Shown here one piece after another: positions 1 through 6,718 of a stretch of DNA of 16,588 nucleotides (the first letter of the stretch is position 1; the number at the start of each line of letters is the position of its first letter). A program made the translations under genes and the position numbers. Origin of the DNA: Pseudomonadota bacterium. Its GTDB lineage: Bacteria; Myxococcota; UBA9042; PHBI01. The notes beneath the pieces are model-generated. The model was not told the origin of the DNA. It was given only the letters and a program-made list of their open reading frames with translations, and made no database searches. The stretch covers positions 1 through 16,588 of the forward strand of contig SXIE01000281.1 of NCBI GenBank assembly GCA_005772945.1, in the 5' to 3' direction.

Positions 1-1
1 C

Positions 2-910
2 GACACGCACTTCATCGGGCTGCAGGCGCTGGGTGCGAGCTTCGAGCTGACCGAGGTCTACCACCTCGCGGCCAAGAAATTAGTTGGTACTGAAATCTTC
101 TTCGACGAGGCCGCGGTCACCGCGACCGAGAACGTCATCATGGCGGCCGCGTTGGCCGACGGGCAGACGGTGCTCATGAACGCGGCGGCCGAGCCGCACG
201 TGCAGGGCCTCTGCCGCATGCTCGTGTCGATGGGCGCCGAGATCTCGGGCATCGGCACCGGCACCTTGCGCATCACGGGCACCAAGCGCCTCCATGGGAC
301 GACGCATACGATCGGGCCGGACTATCTGGAGATCGGCAGCTGGATCGGGCTCGCCGCCGTGACCAAGTCCGACATCGCGATCGAGGGCGGGCGCCCCGAC
401 GAGCTGCGGATGATCATGCATGTGATGAAGCGGCTCGGGGTGTTTCCCGAGATCGAGGGCACGACGATCCGCGTGCGGCCCGACCAGCCGCTCGAGGTGC
501 GGCGGGACCTGCACGGGGCCATCCCGCGGGTCGACGACGCGCCCTGGCCGGCGTTTCCGACCGACCTCATGTCGATCGCCATCACGGTCGCGACGCAGGC
601 CAAAGGGACCGTGCTCTTCTTCGAAAAAATGTTCGAAGGGCGCATGTTCTTTACCGATTCGCTGATCGCGATGGGCGCCTCGATCATCCTGTGCGACCCG
701 CATCGCATCGTGGTCGTCGGGCCGTCGCAGCTCTACGGGGCGCGCCTCGAGAGCCCGGACGTGCGGGCCGGCATGGCGCTGCTCATCGCGGCGCTGGCGG
801 CCAAGGGCAAGTCGACCATCTACAATATCCGTCAGATCGATCGCGGCTACATGCGCATCGACGAGAAGCTGCGCGCGCTCGGCGCCTCGATCGTTCGCGA
901 CAATGACTGA
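2..910 (+). CDS. murA: UDP-N-acetylglucosamine 1-carboxyvinyltransferase (MurA), 5'-truncated by window
   Basis: The reading frame is open from base 2 to the TGA at 908-910 and gives 302 residues of an enzyme usually about 420 long, so roughly the first 110-120 residues lie outside. MurA transfers enolpyruvate from PEP to UDP-GlcNAc in the cytoplasm, the first committed step of peptidoglycan synthesis. Visible family motifs are TATENVIMAA near the start, FPTDL (the conserved Asp of the active site), SPDVRAG (conserved Arg) and QIDRGY near the C-terminus. The PEP-binding Cys loop should lie just upstream and cannot be checked. Several motifs (DYLEIGS, VATQAKG, ILCDPHR, SPDVRAG) match, from memory, the form typical of Bacteroidetes rather than the E. 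coli form (DRIEAGTF, DLRAS). The gene overlaps proB by 8 bases, suggesting cotranscription. A patch of rare AT-rich codons lies at 77-94. Confidence 0.93.
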   Translation, partial: DTHFIGLQALGASFELTEVYHLAAKKLVGTEIFFDEAAVTATENVIMAAALADGQTVLMNAAAEPHVQGLCRMLVSMGAEISGIGTGTLRITGTKRLHGTTHTIGPDYLEIGSWIGLAAVTKSDIAIEGGRPDELRMIMHVMKRLGVFPEIEGTTIRVRPDQPLEVRRDLHGAIPRVDDAPWPAFPTDLMSIAITVATQAKGTVLFFEKMFEGRMFFTDSLIAMGASIILCDPHRIVVVGPSQLYGARLESPDVRAGMALLIAALAAKGKSTIYNIRQIDRGYMRIDEKLRALGASIVRDND

Positions 911-2045
911 GGTGGTGTTCGATCGACGGTCGGTGCTCGGGGTCGTCCGGCGCGTCGTCGTCAAGGTCGGCAGCTCGACGCTCGCGGCCACCGGCGCGCT
1001 CGACGCGTTGGTCGACGCCGTGGCGGGGCTACACCGCGGGAACGGCGAGCCGCCGCTCGAGGTCGCCATCGTCACCAGCGGTGCGGTCGCCTGCGGCATG
1101 CAGCGCTTGGGGTTTGCCGAGCGCCCGCGCGAGCTGGCGCGCATCCAGGCGTTGGCGGCGATCGGGCAGGCCGATCTCATGGCGCGTTATCAGGCCTCGT
1201 TCGCGCGTCACGGGCGGGTCGCCGCGCAGATCCTGTTGACCCACCAGGGGCTCGCGCGCCGCGACGACTTCTTGAATGTTCGCCATGCTTTACGCGAGTT
1301 GCTCGAGCTCGGGGTCGTGCCGATCGCGAACGAAAACGACACGGTCGCCACCGAGGAGCTGCGCTTTGGCGACAACGACCGGCTGGCAGCGGCGTTCGCG
1401 ACCGTGATCGATGCCGATCTGGTGATCCTCCTCTCGGATATTCCGCACCTTTTTGCCGAGGATCCGCGCCAGAACCCAGCGGCCGAGCCGGTGATGGAGG
1501 TGCCGCTCATCGACGAGTCCATCCACATGATGGCGGGTGCGGCGGGCAGCGCGGTCGGCACCGGCGGCATGGCGTCGAAGATTCTGGCGGCCACGATCGC
1601 GGTCGAGGCCGGGATCCCGCTCGTCATCGCGCATGGACGGGACCCGCGGATCATCCATCAGATCGTCGCGGGCGAGGTGGTCGGGACGTTGTTCCATCCG
1701 CGCAAGAAACTCGATCGGCGTCGTCATTGGATCGGGTTCCTGTCGCGCCTCTCGGGGTCGATCCTGATCGACCAGGGCGCCGTGAACGCGCTGCGCGGAG
1801 GGCGCTCGAGCCTGCTTCCGATCGGCGTCACCGGCAGCGACGGTTACTTCGCGCGCGGGGATGGCGTGGCGATCAAGGGCCCGGATGGGCAGGTCGTGGC
1901 GCGTGGTCTCGCCGGGTACGACCGGGATGAAGTAGAGCAAATACGAGGACTTCGAAGCGAGGCCGTCGCTGAGCGACTCGGGAAGGCGCCGGCCGATCCG
2001 ATCGAGCCGGTCGTGCACCGGAACGACCTCGTGCTCGAGAGCTGA
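903..2045 (+). CDS. proB: Glutamate 5-kinase (ProB) with C-terminal PUA domain
   Basis: The 380-residue product phosphorylates glutamate with ATP to glutamyl 5-phosphate, the first step of proline synthesis in the cytoplasm. The amino acid kinase domain covers about residues 15-262: the nucleotide/phosphate Lys motif VVKVGSS (Lys21), VTSGAVACG (58-65), ALAAIGQADLM (83-93), NENDTVA (143-149), FGDND (155-159) and GTGGMASK (219-226). A PUA domain follows (about 275-365) with SGSILIDQGAVNAL and PIGVTGSDG. Length is normal for the PUA-containing form. The segment LLSDIPHLFAEDPR differs from the more usual LLTDVDGLYTADPR but keeps the DPR. The ATG lies inside the end of murA with no clear Shine-Dalgarno sequence, so translation is probably coupled to murA. 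No proA is adjacent. Rare AT-rich codons cluster at 1926-1958, just after the PUA core. Confidence 0.96.
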   Translation: MTEVVFDRRSVLGVVRRVVVKVGSSTLAATGALDALVDAVAGLHRGNGEPPLEVAIVTSGAVACGMQRLGFAERPRELARIQALAAIGQADLMARYQASFARHGRVAAQILLTHQGLARRDDFLNVRHALRELLELGVVPIANENDTVATEELRFGDNDRLAAAFATVIDADLVILLSDIPHLFAEDPRQNPAAEPVMEVPLIDESIHMMAGAAGSAVGTGGMASKILAATIAVEAGIPLVIAHGRDPRIIHQIVAGEVVGTLFHPRKKLDRRRHWIGFLSRLSGSILIDQGAVNALRGGRSSLLPIGVTGSDGYFARGDGVAIKGPDGQVVARGLAGYDRDEVEQIRGLRSEAVAERLGKAPADPIEPVVHRNDLVLES

Positions 2046-2069
2046 TCGCGGATCGCGGATCGCGATCGC
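2044..2069. repeat. Tandem 7-bp GATCGCG repeat ending in a GCGATCGC palindrome
   Basis: Three perfect head-to-tail copies of GATCGCG occupy 2044-2064, and the last one runs into the palindrome GCGATCGC (2062-2069). The array starts within the proB stop codon and fills most of the short gap before the next gene. GATCGC is frequent as codons across the window, so slippage in a common word is the simplest explanation; a protein-binding role is possible but unproven. Confidence 0.75.
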
Positions 2070-2084
2070 AGGTCACGGGATGAT

Positions 2085-2089
2085 AGGAG
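2085..2089 (+). promoter_or_regulatory. Shine-Dalgarno site deciding the 2098 start
   Basis: AGGAG at 2085-2089 lies 8 bases before the ATG at 2098. The in-frame ATG at 2080 would place this site inside the coding region and has no good site of its own, so 2098 is preferred by 6 codons. Confidence 0.7.
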
Positions 2090-2097
2090 TACCAAGG

Positions 2098-3711
2098 ATG
2101 CGCAGTCCGCCGCCTGTTCCGCCGCTCCGCGAGGATGTCGGCGTCAAGCGCCTCCAGTCGCCGAGTGGGCCGCGCTTCGTGGTCGAGGATCCGGTGCGGC
2201 GGATCCGGCTGCCGATCGACGCGCTCACGCTCGCGCTCGTCGAGGAGCTGGCGTCCGACGCGGCGATGACCCAGGACCAGCTCGCCGAGGCGCTCGGGGC
2301 GCCGCGGGTCGAGCTGCAGCGGCGTGTGCGCTGGCTGGCGCGGCAGAGTCTGCTCGAGACGCCGCGGGCCGCCGACCAGCTGCGCGTGCACCTGGCGGGC
2401 GTGGAGGAACCTGGTGATGCTGCGGGTGACGACACGCTCGTGACGGCGACGGCGGATGCTGCGGCGTTCGATCCGGCGACAGTGACGCTGCGCTACCCCG
2501 AGGGTCTGCGGCACGGGTGCGTGGCGTGCGGCGCGTGTTGCCACGGGACGGACGTAGGGCCGCTGAAACCCGACGACATCGCGCGCGTGCGGGCGATCGA
2601 TTGGACGCCGCATCTGCCGGCGGACGTGCGGCCCGACGACTGGATGCAGGCCGTGGCGCTGCCGACGGCGGCGGGCGAGCAGACGATCACGCTCATGGGT
2701 CAGCGTCACGGGCGGTGTGTGTTTCTGGGGGCCGACAAGCTGTGCGTCATCCACAAGGTCGCGGGGATGGCGCAGAAGCCGACGATCTGTCGGCAGTTCC
2801 CGTACACGTTCACGCGCACCGGGACGGGGATCGACGTGTCGTTCTCGATGGAGTGCCGCAAGTGGTGGACGGCCAAGCAGCATGGGCGGCCGGTGGCCGA
2901 GGACGAGGCGGGAATCCGGCGCCTCATCGCCGAAGGCGGGCCGGTTTTGGCGCTGCCGAATCCGGTGCCGCTGAGCGACGGGCTCGATGCGACGGCCGAC
3001 GAGTGGCTCGCGATCCGCGAGAGCATGGTCGCGAATTTGTTTGGTGTGCAAACGATTTCGGGGCTGGTCGGCGCGGTCGTGGATCCGGTGCGCGAGGCCG
3101 TTGCGAGCCGCATGGATGGCTATCGCGAGAGCGAGGTCTTCGCCGAGCGCGAGGCCTGGGGGGTGCTCGCGGCCGAGCCCGAGGACCAGGTCGCGGGCTT
3201 CTTCGATCGGTGCGGGGCGCTGCGGGAGGCGATCGCCGACGGTATCGATCAGATCGCGGACGCTGAAGACGCGCGGGGGCGTGCGGCCGAGGCGGATCGG
3301 GCGCGCCGCTTCGCGTGGGCGTTCCAGGCGCTCCTGGCGGGGCGCCGCGCGGACGACCCGCTGCGCTTCGAGCACGAGCTCGAGCTTTGGCGCGATATGG
3401 CGCTGGCGGCTTGCTACGCGCATGAGCCGGTGCGGCGGGGCGGGCTGGTGCTCGGGACGGCGACGTTGGCGATGCGGCTCTTGGTGGGACCGCTCTTGGC
3501 GGGGATGCTGGCCGAGGCGTCGCTGCGTGGGCGCATCAGCGAGCAGGACGCGACCGATGCGCTGGTGCTCGTGACGAAGGTGCCACGCGGCACGGCCTAC
3601 GAGCAGCTCATCGCGCGGCATCGCAAGGCGTGGGTCGAGACGTTCTTCCATGGGGCCGGTGCGCTGGCCTGCGGAGCGGCTCCGGGGGCGGTTCCGGATT
3701 GGCTTCTTTAG
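2098..3711 (+). CDS. YkgJ-type CxxCxxCC cysteine-cluster protein with N- and C-terminal extensions
   Basis: The 537-residue protein contains the putative Fe/Zn-chelating cysteine-cluster domain of the YkgJ/CxxCxxCC family: CVACGACC (Cys141, 144, 147, 148), then Cys207 (GRCVFL), Cys216 (KLCVIH), Cys231 (TICRQFPY) and Cys253 (MECRKWW). All eight conserved-type cysteines are present. Residues about 40-95 are helical and look like a small winged-helix or PqqD-like segment (MTQDQLAEALGAPR followed by RRVRWLARQSLLE). Residues about 280-537 form a long Ala/Arg-rich helical region that I do not recognise. The domain arrangement recalls FliB-type lysine methylases, which also carry such a cluster, but there is no flagellar context. 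There is no signal peptide, so it is probably cytoplasmic. The gene lies 52 bases after proB and may share its transcript. Biochemical function is unknown; family membership is secure. Confidence 0.85.
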   Translation: MRSPPPVPPLREDVGVKRLQSPSGPRFVVEDPVRRIRLPIDALTLALVEELASDAAMTQDQLAEALGAPRVELQRRVRWLARQSLLETPRAADQLRVHLAGVEEPGDAAGDDTLVTATADAAAFDPATVTLRYPEGLRHGCVACGACCHGTDVGPLKPDDIARVRAIDWTPHLPADVRPDDWMQAVALPTAAGEQTITLMGQRHGRCVFLGADKLCVIHKVAGMAQKPTICRQFPYTFTRTGTGIDVSFSMECRKWWTAKQHGRPVAEDEAGIRRLIAEGGPVLALPNPVPLSDGLDATADEWLAIRESMVANLFGVQTISGLVGAVVDPVREAVASRMDGYRESEVFAEREAWGVLAAEPEDQVAGFFDRCGALREAIADGIDQIADAEDARGRAAEADRARRFAWAFQALLAGRRADDPLRFEHELELWRDMALAACYAHEPVRRGGLVLGTATLAMRLLVGPLLAGMLAEASLRGRISEQDATDALVLVTKVPRGTAYEQLIARHRKAWVETFFHGAGALACGAAPGAVPDWLL

Positions 3712-3737
3712 TGTGAACTCGCGGGTCTTGTTTTGCG

Positions 3738-3766
3738 TTGCTAGCCGGGTTTTGCGGGAGTATGGT
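3738..3766 (+). promoter_or_regulatory. Candidate sigma70-type promoter for the PPIase lipoprotein gene
   Basis: TTGCTA (3738-3743) and TATGGT (3761-3766) are separated by exactly 17 bases; each matches the consensus at 4 of 6 positions. The surrounding stretch (3727-3766) is visibly more T-rich than the genes. It would start transcription near 3773, about 60 bases before the ATG at 3832. Confidence 0.45.
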
Positions 3767-3771
3767 CCCGC
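3754..3771. promoter_or_regulatory. Inverted repeat overlapping the candidate -10 box
   Basis: GCGGGA (3754-3759) and TCCCGC (3766-3771) are perfect 6-bp arms around a 6-base centre that holds most of the candidate -10 hexamer. It could be an operator, or a weak hairpin ending transcription from the upstream gene; no T-tract follows, which argues against a terminator. Confidence 0.4.
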
Positions 3772-3831
3772 CCCGATTTACCCCTGATGAAGGCCGCTGA
3801 TGCGGCCGCGGCGACGACAACAAGAGGACTC

Positions 3832-5106
3832 ATGAAGCGTTACGTCCTGCCTTTTTCGGTCTCGATGGCGCTCCTTGCGTGCGGCGGTAAGGCCCCGACC
3901 CCGCAGGCGACGGCTGCCCCCGCGACGGTTCCTGCGACCAACGCCGCACCCGCTGCCGACGCGTCGGCCGCCACGACCCCGCCGCCCGCGGACGATGCGA
4001 GCGCGAGCGCCCCCGCCGAGCGCGTGCGCGTGACCGGTCCGGTCGCCAAGGTCAACGGCGTCGACATCACGAGCGAGGCGTTCTACGCCGAGGTCGACAA
4101 GGTCACGGCGCGTGGGGCGCAGATCCCGCCCGACCGCGTCGCACGCATCGAGGCGAACATCCTGAAGCGCCTGATCGAGCAAGAGCTCATCAATCAGGCG
4201 GTCAAGGAAGGCGCCATCGTCGTGCCCGAAGAGGACATGAAGAAGGGCTTCGACGAGTACAAGGCTCGCTTCCAGAGCGACGAGCAGTTCGAGAACTACC
4301 TCAAGCACGGGCGCGTGACCAAGGAGTCGATCGAGCAGCGGATCCGCGAGCGCCGCGCCCTCGAGCTGCTGCTCGAGAAGAAGGGCGACATGGCCGTCAC
4401 GGACCAGGAAGCCAAGGACTTCTACGACAAGAACGAGCGCTTCTACACCGACAAGGCCGGGATCCACGCGAGCCACATCCTCATCAAGCTCAACGAAGGG
4501 GCGACCAAGGAGGACGAGGCCAAGGTCATGGAGAAGGTCAAGCAGGCGCAGGACCGCCTCAAGAAGGGCGAGGCCTTCGAGAAGGTCGCGACCGAGATGA
4601 GCGAGGGTCCGGCGGCCGCCAAGGGCGGGGACCTCGGGTTCTTCTCCGAGGGGCGCATGGTCAAGGAGTTCGAGGACGTCGCCTTCAAGATGAAGATCGG
4701 CGAGGTCTCGGCGCCCGTGAAGACGCGCTTCGGCTATCACATCATCAAGCTGATCGAGAAGCGCGACGACCGGAAGAAGCCCTTCGAGGAAGTGAAGGAC
4801 CAGATCGTCAAGAGCCTGCAGAACAAGAAGTTCTTCACCGAGCGGCGCAAGCTCCTCGGGGACCTCGAGAAGGCCGCGAAGGTCGAGAAGTTCATCGCCG
4901 AGCCGCCGCCCGAGGCGCCCGGGGCCAGCGATCACATGCCGAACGACGGTCATGATCACGGCGGCACGCAGCCGACGCCGCTCACCCCGCCCACTCCGAT
5001 CGTCCCTCCGGGTGGGGCGCCCGCTCCGGCTCCAGGTGGCGCGCCCGTTCCGGCTCCGGCCCCCGGTGGCGCACCGGCCCCGGGTGGCACGCCCGCACCG
5101 AAGTGA
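3832..5106 (+). CDS. Lipoprotein peptidyl-prolyl cis-trans isomerase, SurA/PrsA-like with PpiC domain
   Basis: The 424-residue product is a parvulin-type foldase predicted to act outside the cytoplasmic membrane on exported proteins. The start at 3832 is chosen over the in-frame 3787 because AGAGGA (3823-3828) precedes it and it gives a clean lipoprotein signal: hydrophobic core and lipobox LLAC with Cys17. An Ala/Pro/Thr linker follows to about residue 65. Residues 71-205 are the SurA/PrsA-type N-terminal helical region (VAKVNGVDI at its start). Residues 211-311 are the PpiC rotamase domain, with HASHILIKL, GGDLGFF and TRFGYHIIKL. The C-terminus has a short His-rich stretch (DHMPNDGHDHGG, 367-378) and a Gly/Ala/Pro repeat tail. 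It appears to be its own unit: candidate promoter upstream and hairpin terminator downstream. It could chaperone outer-membrane or secreted proteins; clients are unknown. Confidence 0.92.
   Translation: MKRYVLPFSVSMALLACGGKAPTPQATAAPATVPATNAAPAADASAATTPPPADDASASAPAERVRVTGPVAKVNGVDITSEAFYAEVDKVTARGAQIPPDRVARIEANILKRLIEQELINQAVKEGAIVVPEEDMKKGFDEYKARFQSDEQFENYLKHGRVTKESIEQRIRERRALELLLEKKGDMAVTDQEAKDFYDKNERFYTDKAGIHASHILIKLNEGATKEDEAKVMEKVKQAQDRLKKGEAFEKVATEMSEGPAAAKGGDLGFFSEGRMVKEFEDVAFKMKIGEVSAPVKTRFGYHIIKLIEKRDDRKKPFEEVKDQIVKSLQNKKFFTERRKLLGDLEKAAKVEKFIAEPPPEAPGASDHMPNDGHDHGGTQPTPLTPPTPIVPPGGAPAPAPGGAPVPAPAPGGAPAPGGTPAPK
5011..5103 (+). repeat. GGAP-x-PAP low-complexity repeat encoding the PPIase C-terminal tail
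   Basis: The last 31 codons encode imperfect units of GGAPAPAP/GGAPVPAPAP/GGAPAP/GGTPAP. Such Gly/Ala/Pro tails are flexible and may span or touch the cell wall; length variation between strains by slippage is likely. Confidence 0.85.
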
Positions 5107-5137
5107 CGTGACGCCGATCGCGTTCTGATGCACCTTG

Positions 5138-5170
5138 ACGCCCGCGGTTTCCCCGCGGGCGTTCTGGTTT
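5138..5170 (+). terminator. Hairpin terminator after the PPIase gene
   Basis: A perfect 10-bp stem pairs 5138-5147 (ACGCCCGCGG) with 5153-5162 (CCGCGGGCGT) around a 5-base loop. The following TCTGGTTT is only moderately T-rich, so this is a plausible rather than textbook intrinsic terminator. It separates the PPIase gene from gcvPB, whose ATG is at 5198. Confidence 0.7.
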
Positions 5171-5197
5171 CAACCCTCCCCGAGAAAGCGACTGACG

Positions 5198-6718
5198 ATG
5201 CCGACCATCGCGACGCAGGGTCTCCAGTTTCGTGAGCCACTCATCTTCGAGCGCTCGAGTTCAGGGCGTCGCGCGGCGTCGCTCCCGGCGAGCGCGACCA
5301 GTGCGACGGGCGAGGTGGCGATCCCCGCGGCGCTCCTCCGGAAGTCGGCGCCCGCGTGGCCCGAGGTCTCGGAGCCCGAGGCGGTGCGGCACTTCCTGCG
5401 CCTGTCGCAGCAGAACTACTCGATCGACACGGGCATGTTCCCGCTCGGCTCGTGCACGATGAAGTACAACCCGAAGATCAACGAGGACGTCGCGCGCATG
5501 GAGGGGTTCCTCGAGCTCCACCCGCTCGCGCCCGTGTCGTGGATGCAGGGTGCGCTCGCGGTGATGTTCGATCTCGAGAGATATCTATCCGAAATAACAG
5601 GGTTTTCTCACGTGACGCTGCAGCCTGCGGCCGGGGCCCAGGGTGAGTTCGCGGGGATGGCGTTCATCCGCAAGCACCTGCTCACGACTGAAGGGCGTCC
5701 GCGCAAGAAGGTGCTCGTGCCCGACACGGCGCACGGGACCAACCCGGCGACGTGCTCGATGCTTGGGTACGAGTCGGTGCCCATCAAGTCGTCGGAGCTG
5801 GGCGTCGTCAGGCCCGAGGACGTCGCATCCGCCATGGATGCGGATGTCGCGGCCATCATGATGACGAACCCGAACACGCTCGGCCTCTTCGAAGAGCACG
5901 TCGCGGCCGTGGCGCAGATCGTCCACGACAAGGGCGGCTACGTCTATTGCGACGGCGCGAACATGAACGCGCTGATGGGCCGCGCGCGCCCGGGCGACAT
6001 GGGCATCGACGCGATGCACCTCAATCTCCACAAGACGTTTTCGACGCCGCATGGCGGTGGCGGTCCGGGGTCGGGGCCGGTGTGCGTGCATGATCGGCTC
6101 GCGCCGTACCTGCCGATCCCCCGCATCGTGCACGGTCCCGAGGGGTATGTGCTGAACACCGATCGGCCGCTCTCGATCGGGCGGGTCAAGGCCTTCTTCG
6201 GCAACTTCGGCATGCACGTGCGCGCGTATACGTACATCCGCGAGCTCGGGCGCGAGGGCCTCAAGGAGGCCAGCGAGATGGCCGTCCTCAACGCGAACTA
6301 CCTGCGCGTCAAGTTGAGCGGCGCGTACCATGTCGCGCACGACCGGCCGTGCATGCACGAGGTCGTCCTCACCGACAAATACCAGCGCAAGAACGCCGAT
6401 TGCGACACGAGCGACATCGCGAAAAGCTTGATGGATCGAGGGTTTCACCCGCCTACGACGTTCTTCCCGCTGTGCGTGATGCACGCGCTCATGATCGAGC
6501 CGACCGAGAGCGAGAGCAAAGAGACGCTCGACGCGTTCATCGAGGCGATGCTCGAGATCGACGCCGAGTCGCGCACGAATCCGGATCGGCTGCGGAGCGC
6601 ACCGCACCTCCCGCTGGTAAGTCGGATCGACGAGACGCGCGCGGTTCGCAAGCCGATCCTGCGCTGGAATTCGCTCGAGAAGCGCTTGCCCGAGACGAAT
6701 CCGGCTCAGTCGGGCTGA
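5198..6718 (+). CDS. gcvPB: Glycine dehydrogenase (decarboxylating) subunit 2 (P-protein beta)
   Basis: The 506-residue product is the PLP-binding subunit of the two-subunit P-protein of the glycine cleavage system, which decarboxylates glycine and passes the aminomethyl group to the lipoyl H-protein. Hallmarks are MFPLGSCTMKYNPKIN, LQPAAGAQGEFAG, the PLP Lys279 in LHKTFSTPHGGGGPG, and FFGNFGMHVRAYTYIRELG. Length fits the split form. An open frame continues upstream to a TTG at 5135, but that would run through the terminator hairpin; ATG 5198, with GAGAAAG at 5182-5188, is preferred. gcvPA, gcvH and gcvT are not in the window, so the system must be scattered or incomplete here. The stop overlaps the histidine kinase ATG by one base. 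Codons at 5579-5608 are unusually AT-rich for the gene. Confidence 0.95.
   Translation: MPTIATQGLQFREPLIFERSSSGRRAASLPASATSATGEVAIPAALLRKSAPAWPEVSEPEAVRHFLRLSQQNYSIDTGMFPLGSCTMKYNPKINEDVARMEGFLELHPLAPVSWMQGALAVMFDLERYLSEITGFSHVTLQPAAGAQGEFAGMAFIRKHLLTTEGRPRKKVLVPDTAHGTNPATCSMLGYESVPIKSSELGVVRPEDVASAMDADVAAIMMTNPNTLGLFEEHVAAVAQIVHDKGGYVYCDGANMNALMGRARPGDMGIDAMHLNLHKTFSTPHGGGGPGSGPVCVHDRLAPYLPIPRIVHGPEGYVLNTDRPLSIGRVKAFFGNFGMHVRAYTYIRELGREGLKEASEMAVLNANYLRVKLSGAYHVAHDRPCMHEVVLTDKYQRKNADCDTSDIAKSLMDRGFHPPTTFFPLCVMHALMIEPTESESKETLDAFIEAMLEIDAESRTNPDRLRSAPHLPLVSRIDETRAVRKPILRWNSLEKRLPETNPAQSG

Noticed and set aside
2062..2069. GCGATCGC as a HIP1-type cyanobacterial repeat signal
   Set aside because: A single octamer in a GATCGC-rich genome is not evidence for cyanobacterial origin; gene content does not support it.
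1873..3651. Long minus-strand open frame (592 codons) opposite proB and the cysteine-cluster gene
   Set aside because: It is an Arg/His/Pro-rich shadow produced by GC-rich codons of the + strand genes; it has no recognisable domain, and both + strand genes have strong family motifs.
3778..5133. Long minus-strand open frame (451 codons) opposite the PPIase gene
   Set aside because: The Leu/Glu/Asp-rich pattern mirrors the Lys/Glu-rich codons of the PPIase in antisense; there is no family motif and it spans the promoter and leader of a certain gene.
5107..5197. Glycine riboswitch upstream of gcvPB
   Set aside because: The 91-base gap is largely taken up by the perfect terminator hairpin, with no sign of the paired aptamer cores; no room for a tandem riboswitch.
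5135..5197. Upstream TTG start for gcvPB
   Set aside because: The added residues would be encoded by the terminator hairpin, and the family N-terminus begins at the ATG at 5198.
6349..6717. Upstream in-frame extension of the histidine kinase
   Set aside because: It lies entirely inside gcvPB in another frame and is Arg-rich; the ATG at 6718 directly precedes a good transmembrane helix.
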